From: Mikania micrantha
Lineage: Eukaryota; Streptophyta; Magnoliopsida; Asterales; Asteraceae
Direction of reading: 5' to 3'
NCBI GenBank assembly: GCA_009363875.1
Contig: CM018695.1
Coordinates: 67,206,907-67,270,906 of the forward strand
DNA length: 64,000 nt
The translations under genes were made by a program, and so were the position numbers. This document shows, in pieces, positions 58,186 through 64,000 of this stretch. Position 1 is the stretch's first letter; every line of letters starts with the position of its first letter. The notes below the pieces were generated by a model. The model made no database searches. It was not told the origin of the DNA and saw only the letters and a list, made by a program, of their open reading frames with translations.

Positions 58186-61100
58186 CTACGCGCCACTGCC
58201 ACTTTTCCATGGCTTGAGCACACCAACCACAACGACTGCGATAATAATAAGTAAAATCAAGATTGCAATGCACATCCACTTCCTTGAGTTCTTTTGTAGG
58301 CTTTTCGCCTTGTGTAAGGCTTTGTTACCATCCTGCACATGGTCTACTGCACTGGACACCTATTCATTGACCACCAATATTGTAACATTTAAATTCAAGA
58401 ACAGCAAGTCACAGTCTGACTTTTGAGGTCAAACTGATTAATTTTCGGATTCAAAATTGAAATGATTGGTCAAAATATGGAGTTTTTAACAGATTTGATG
58501 AGTAGGCCTGAGTTGGCAAAAGATACACGCAAACAAAAATGATTAATTTGTTTTGCAACTAGTATAACATCTGCATTTTACAAGTTATGGTTGACTGTTA
58601 AACGTCAATGGTGATCCATTTCTTAAAGTAACATGGATTACTGACTTGTAACAATGGTTTTAAATACCTGTGTCTCTATGTTGTCTAGCATTTCCCTTGA
58701 GCATCTACCAATACAGCCATATCCATAAATATCTGAAATAAATGTAGGATAAGAATCTCACACAGACAACTAAGTAGATAATATATATAACTTCAATTAC
58801 ATCATTCCAAAAATTTGAGAAAAACATCAAATTTTGTTGGCTTCAAATAAATTTTAACATTTGATAATCTAGCAGACCCGTTAAGACGGTAAACATTAAT
58901 CAAATGCCCATATATATATATAGGTTAGGCTAAAAAATAGATTTTGCCAAAAAATGTATATACTACATGATATTTACATTTTATACATGGTCTCCTAGTT
59001 TTTCTTTTTTGTTAACATAGCTAAAATTTAAGAGATCATGTCTGCAATTAAAGACTTCATGACTACAATGTAAAACACCATTTCAATATGAACCACTCTT
59101 TGTTTTTTTAGGATTTAAAATGGGTTGCCAAAAATAGGTTTAAGGATTAATTCTCTAACAGTCTAAGGTTGGGTTATCATAAGATACAAACTCTCTGTGT
59201 CTGTGTGTGTGTAAATATGTACATATATATACATATGTGTGTGTGTGTGTCCAGTGTCTATATATATTTGTGTCTGTGTGAGTTTTTCTGCACCTGTTGC
59301 AAATCAAGGAGCTTCCTTTCTACTTCTTTTACTGCATCATGGCGTTCTTGAATCTCTGCAAGGGTGTCAAGTACCTACATAATGCAACGCCAACACCGGA
59401 ATATACCAATTATTCACTATAAGGACACATAATTATTTGATGCCTGATTGCTAAAAGTTTAATAAAATGAATTTTTATAATTGTATTCTACTCATTAAAG
59501 TATTAAACACAAGAAACTAGCCTGTCCTCGCCCCTGTTCCCGAATTGCTTTCTGAAAAATTTGTTCACTATCACCTGTCTCTATGAGTCGGTCGATTGTC
59601 TATAGAAATAAGAAATGATTAAAATATATCTTTATGCTCTAAATATATACAGCTTTAGAATATGAAAATACCACACCTCTTCATCGGCCTTAGTTCCCGT
59701 CACTGAAAATAGTCAAATGAATAATAAGTGATAATAATTATAATAATTAATTTAGATAATAATGAGATTCTAAAAACCTGTATAAACACGCCTCTCCACC
59801 ACCTCGCGATGCTCTTGATGGATGCTTTCTCTTAGAGCCTAAAATACATTCATTGTAAAAGGTGAGAAAAATACATACAGAAGACGAACAACAAAGGATT
59901 TAGAAGCATAGATGCAATACCTGAAATTCAGACATCTTGTCTTTAAACTTTTTCTTCAAAGAACTTCATTTACAAAAAGGCAAAATAAATAAATAAATAA
60001 AGCATTAATTTAAATTTTAATTAATCATCTTTCACTAATAAGCATGGTATGTTACAGTCATACAGTGTAGTTGCGGTTCTTGATCGGTCTACTCCTGTTC
60101 CTTTTCCACACCCAGGCTTCTGTCTGTTGGCCAAATTCTGTTCAACAATACAAAATAGGAATTATATTAATTATATAATTACACAAGATAAAACATTTAT
60201 TATTGAATAATTTTAATGATCTAACCTCCTTGTCAAGTTCCTCAATTTTTGATTTAACAAATCGTGCAATCTTTCCAACTTCATCCACGTCTTTCTCCAT
60301 ACGCTGCTTGATTGCTGCATATTAACAAATTTTTAATTATCAAATATTCAATTCTATATAAATAATTTTTTTAAAAAAAAATTGAATATTATTACCTTTC
60401 ATAGCAGCAGCTTTGGTTACAGCCTTTGATTCCTCATGAGCATCCTGTGTAGAACATTGTTAGCATAATTACTTTGCTAAATTTTCATAACATCCAGAAC
60501 ACTTTTTGATCCTAAAAACAGCTAAAAAAATAATAACAGTAATAAAAAATAAATAAAAAATGGCACATACACATGGTGCATACTATGTATGAGAGGGAAA
60601 GACGGAGACCTGTAATTTCTTTAGTAGTTTATTTAACTTCTCATATTGTTTCTCAATGGCTTGAACCTAACAAAAGAAAAGAAAAACAATTAAGTGCTTT
60701 GAGTTGAATTAAGCCACTTAAGTTATACATGTATTATGCATAATTATCAAATTTATAAAAAAAGGAAGTAGAATTATCACCTTTTTAAAAAAATCATCCA
60801 AACCTGACTCTCCTAAATCCGCATTACGTTGTGTTCCCATTTCAAGGTCTCCATAGCCATTATCTTGACCCCGAGGATTCTCAAATGACTCCTACAAAAA
60901 CATCATTTAGCAAATAAGTTTGAACACATGATAACTAGATAATGCGCAAACTATGGTTTCCTATAGTATATATAATAGAAATGTAGAGTGCACCAGTAGA
61001 GAATTCCCTCCAAAACAATAGTAACAAAATTTAGTTTTATTTCATTACAACAACAACCTTACCCAGTATATTCCCACTTTTCAGTAGGGTCTGGGGGGGA

Positions 61101-62972
61101 AGGATAGATACAAACCTTACCCCTATCCCAATTGGGATAGAGAGGCTGCTCCGAAAGAGTCCCCGGCTCAAAGTTATCGTTTGAAGTTGATCATCCCAAT
61201 GATTTTAACGTTATTTACACAAAATAATTAAAATAACGTTAAAATTAGTGCACTTTTACTTTTGCCCTTAAGGGCCCACACATATATATACATTATATGC
61301 GTGCACCGCAAATGGGATAAATATCTTACAACAACCATAACATTTCAAAATATTGGCATTATCTAAGGGACATGCAAGTCGAGTCACACTGCTGCCGAAT
61401 AGCCACTCCTAATAATTTTTTTTTTTTTTTAAATTGCATCAAAACTGATCATTCCATTCTGCTTGTCAACTAATAGCTTGAAACATTAAGGTCATACAAA
61501 CTACAAAACCTCATACTCCTTTTTTTCAAGTTTTGGAATACATTTTGATTTATTTAGTAACAGGTTGACTGGCATGGGACAGAAGGAATGATTATCATTC
61601 ATGATATTAGATTTTAGTTGATGGGTATGCATTCTACAACGATTACAGTTAATGAGACTTTCTCATTTATCTCTAGTACCAATACGTTTGATGGAGTAGT
61701 AACCATGGTGAGATACCGAATAGCGATTAATTGGGATTGATCGGATTGGGATTTTATATATAAATTTTAAAAATTATATACACACACACACACAAAACGA
61801 TATGCATAATTTTACAAATAATCTAAGATTTTATCAAATTAATTCACATTGGGCTATTAATATATATATTTTTAAAACCCATAGCCCATCTCATATAATA
61901 TCTAATAGATTAACACAAAGCCCATTGATGAGCGATATGTCTGGCTACGTCTGCGGTCAATCCACATCGATCATTTGATTTGTCAATTGTTAGGGTTCTG
62001 GCGAGACTCAACTGGAATTCCTTCGTTCGCACCGTCATTCACATCATTCCTATCAATCCATCTTGGCATCGTCGTTCACAACGTAGATCGAAGGTTTGTT
62101 TTCACATCTTGTTCTCGGAATCGTCGGAAATCGGCCGATTAGGTCCCACACTCCCACTTTGACCGTCGTTGACCGACTAACAATTAATTGGCCGATTCGA
62201 CGAAAATTAGTCGATAGATGTCCGATCAGCGATTAATCAGCCGAGTCGTCCGATTTTTACAACCATGGTAGTAACTCATATCAAGGGAGGAAACTTTGTA
62301 TAGAGTTCTATTACTATTAATGGGTGGCTTCGCGATTTCTCTGGGTATGTTTGTTTGTTATTCAGTAACCACATTAAAAGACAGTCAGATAAATAAAATA
62401 GAAAAGGGACTTTGACTAATTACTGAAATTGGTAGATATTAATCATAATTTAGCTAATACAAGTTTGGAGTCTAAGGTCAAAGAATTACAGGGAGCAGAA
62501 AACAGAGAAATTAATCTCAAAAATCCAAAATCAATTCCTAAACTTCAAAATTGTTGCTTTCTTGAAGAGATATGATACCAGACCCAATGATTCAGATCGG
62601 TGAGTTCATAGATTCCAGCTGATCACGAGCATTTAATCTTAAAAAATTTCAAAAGGAACTAATCTCAAAATTAATATTTCTTTGTTGTTTAGGTTAAATT
62701 CAGAGAATGCATTCACTTCAAATAATTTGATTACACAATTACAAGAATTCATAGATTCCAGCTGAATACAAGCTTTAAGAGCAACATTTAACACCAACAA
62801 ATATCAAACCCAACACAATATCTAAATCACCAAATTAAAACATCAAATAACAATCCGAATCTCTAAAGTTGAGATCAATGCAGCTTTGGCTAATTAATAA
62901 TTCGAAATCACCTGTTATAAAGAAAAGAAAAAAAAAAGATTGAAAGAAGCTTACAGATAAAAGATCGTTCAT
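58186..62972 (-). CDS. SYP132: SYP132-type plasma-membrane syntaxin (Qa-SNARE), with a 1-nt deletion in exon 12
   Basis: Thirteen minus-strand exons: 62972-62955, 60891-60781, 60666-60610, 60444-60396, 60314-60226, 60137-60064, 59963-59921, 59838-59778, 59702-59677, 59599-59522, 59374-59294, 58732-58668 and 58359-58186. The N-terminus MNDLLSESFENPRG, the core FFKKVQAIEKQYEKL, ENLANRQKPGCGKG, the SNARE helix (TLAEIQERHDAVKEVE, IFMDMAVLVDAQG), and the C-terminal anchor (RKWMCIAILILLIIIAVVVV, tail GVLKPWKSGSGA) identify the SYP13 group, about the family length (308 residues). It drives vesicle fusion at the plasma membrane. Exon 12 is 65 nt where 66 are needed. One G of a G run is missing after DAQG, giving QGKC and a stop before the rest of the SNARE motif and the anchor. 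Intron 10 has a GC donor. If the deletion is real the protein is soluble and truncated; a sequencing error is equally possible. Confidence 0.9.
59195..59262. repeat. TG/TA microsatellite in syntaxin intron 11
   Basis: Runs of TGTGTGTG and ATATATACATATG; a small ORF here is repeat translation only. Confidence 0.8.
61046..61316. mobile_element. SINE-like retroposon in syntaxin intron 1
   Basis: CAACAACAACCTTACCCAGT, CAGTAGGGTCTGGGGGGGAA, ACCTTACCCCTATCCCAATT, GATAGAGAGGCTGCTCCGAA and GTCCCCGGCTCAA resemble the widespread plant SINE consensus of the TS/Au type (family identity from memory). The tail part is shared with 45811-45980. Confidence 0.65.
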
Positions 62973-63190
62973 GGTGGATTGAGGCTAGATCTTTATCTCT
63001 AAACAGGGGTTTTTTGTATCTTTGATTCTTGGAAAGTGGAATTGATTTGGGTTTAGGTTAGGGATTTTGGGTTTTTTTAGGTGGGAATTGGGAAAGAAAC
63101 TAAACGAGAGAGAAGCAACGATGAGAGAGAGAATGTGTAGACACTGAGAGAGAGAGAAGATTCGGTGACAGATCGTGAAGACAGGGTTTT
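62973..63190 (-). promoter_or_regulatory. 5' leader region of syntaxin gene
   Basis: On the minus strand it carries CTCTCTCTCTCAGTG and further CT repeats upstream of the ATG at 62972, typical of plant 5' leaders. No TATA box is obvious. Confidence 0.5.
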
Positions 63191-63819
63191 GTAATCGGTT
63201 AAAACTTAAAACACTTTTTTTTGTATGATTTTATTACTGGGAGTATGAAAATTAAAAAAAAAAAAAAGGTTAGTGTCATTATTATAATTTTCGAAATTAG
63301 TTTTTTATATATCATAATTTATTTTTGATATTTTAAAATAAAGTATAAAACCTAAAACCTAAAATAATACGACCTCTGATTTAAACAAAAATATATTATA
63401 TATCTGTGTAGGCTTATTTATTTAAAGAAATTTGGGTTGACTTATGCACCCTTTTATTTAGGTAATTTTGTAGAAATATAACCAAGTTTTAATTTTGTTC
63501 TAATCAAATCACTCAAACTTTGTTTTGTTTCAATATGATAACTTAAGTTTATTTTTATGTTTCAATCTTAGATATATGACTTATATAACTTGTAAGCATA
63601 ATTTTTTTATTTTCATTTCTTATTTTTATTGTATGATAACATGAAAATAACATGGATTTTATACATAATATATATACAATATTTATACACATATTTATAT
63701 AAATATACATATTATGTATAATATATATGTATGTATGTATATACATGTATAATATATATGTATATATTAGATTTTATATATAATTATATATATACATATA
63801 TATTGGATTTTGTATATAT

Positions 63820-63822
63820 TAG

Positions 63823-63868
<46 letters not shown>
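63820..63868. repeat. TA microsatellite
   Basis: An uninterrupted run of TA repeats at the right end of an AT-rich intergenic stretch. Confidence 0.9.
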
Positions 63869-63872
<4 letters not shown>

Positions 63873-64000
63873 GGAGTAAAAAAACGAGCAGCTCGTGAGC
63901 TGGCTCGTGGCTCGAGGTTTCTTACGAGCCGAGCTGGAGCGAGGATTTTTGGCTCGAAATAAATTTCGGCTCGGCTCGAAAATTCACGAGTCGAGCTGGA
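63869..64000. repeat. Repeat fragment rich in GAGCTCG/GGCTCG
   Basis: Sequence such as GAGCAGCTCGTGAGCTGGCT, CGAGCCGAGCTGG and CGGCTCGGCTCG resembles the ends of common plant MITEs, but it is cut by the window edge. Confidence 0.45.

Noticed and set aside
59169..59351. 60-codon ORF over the TG microsatellite
   Set aside because: It lies antisense to a syntaxin intron/exon and is repeat translation.
61700..62275. Transposon bounded by the two CCATGG-containing sites
   Set aside because: The shared ACCATGG words are suggestive, but no terminal inverted repeats align around them.

Overview
The window is nuclear DNA from a flowering plant. It has GT-AG introns, many LTR retrotransposons, a tRNA-Glu (UUC), a plant plasma-membrane syntaxin and an Asteraceae-style kinase plus phloem-protein-2 (PP2) gene. 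My best guess is an Asteraceae species (lettuce/chicory/sunflower group); the family assignment is inference.

Layout. (1) 1-11.9 kb, minus strand: a FAR1/FRS-type gene (MULE-transposase-derived transcription factor). Its first exon is at 11.8-11.9 kb and the others lie below 2.2 kb, because a 9.4-kb Gypsy element (2331-11732, TSD TGAAT) sits inside intron 1. The 3' end of the gene runs off the left edge. (2) 12.3-18.6 kb: three near-perfect foldback MITEs in a row, then two solo LTRs, each with a perfect 5-bp target duplication. (3) 18.6-21.7 kb: AT-rich intergenic DNA. (4) 21.7-47.6 kb, plus strand: what the splice phases show to be one gene of ten exons and 1485 codons. It encodes three kinase domains in series (the first a degenerate pseudokinase with a proline/serine repeat insert), a linker and two PP2-type domains. 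Its two giant introns hold two Copia elements with all boundaries visible, a gag-only Copia remnant, LTR fragments, MITEs and an organelle-like patch. (5) 47.6-54.6 kb: an intact tRNA-Glu gene, a 3' Sirevirus fragment (env-like ORF plus 3' LTR), and a decayed second copy of the last PP2 exon and of the tRNA, the PP2 piece being split by a hAT insertion. (6) 54.9-57.1 kb: a solo LTR related to the Gypsy element of region 1. (7) 58.2-63.0 kb, minus strand: a 13-exon SYP132-type syntaxin with a 1-nt deletion in exon 12 and a GC-AG intron. (8) 63.8-64 kb: TA repeat and a repeat fragment.

The most interesting object is the triple-kinase/double-PP2 gene. It is a tandem-kinase architecture (pseudokinase followed by two motif-complete RD kinases) fused to lectin-like domains, and it would be missed or split if the kinase ORFs were annotated separately. 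Also notable are arrays of short hairpins with compensating arms in the Gypsy LTRs, the young non-autonomous Gypsy in the FAR1 intron, and the frameshift in the syntaxin.
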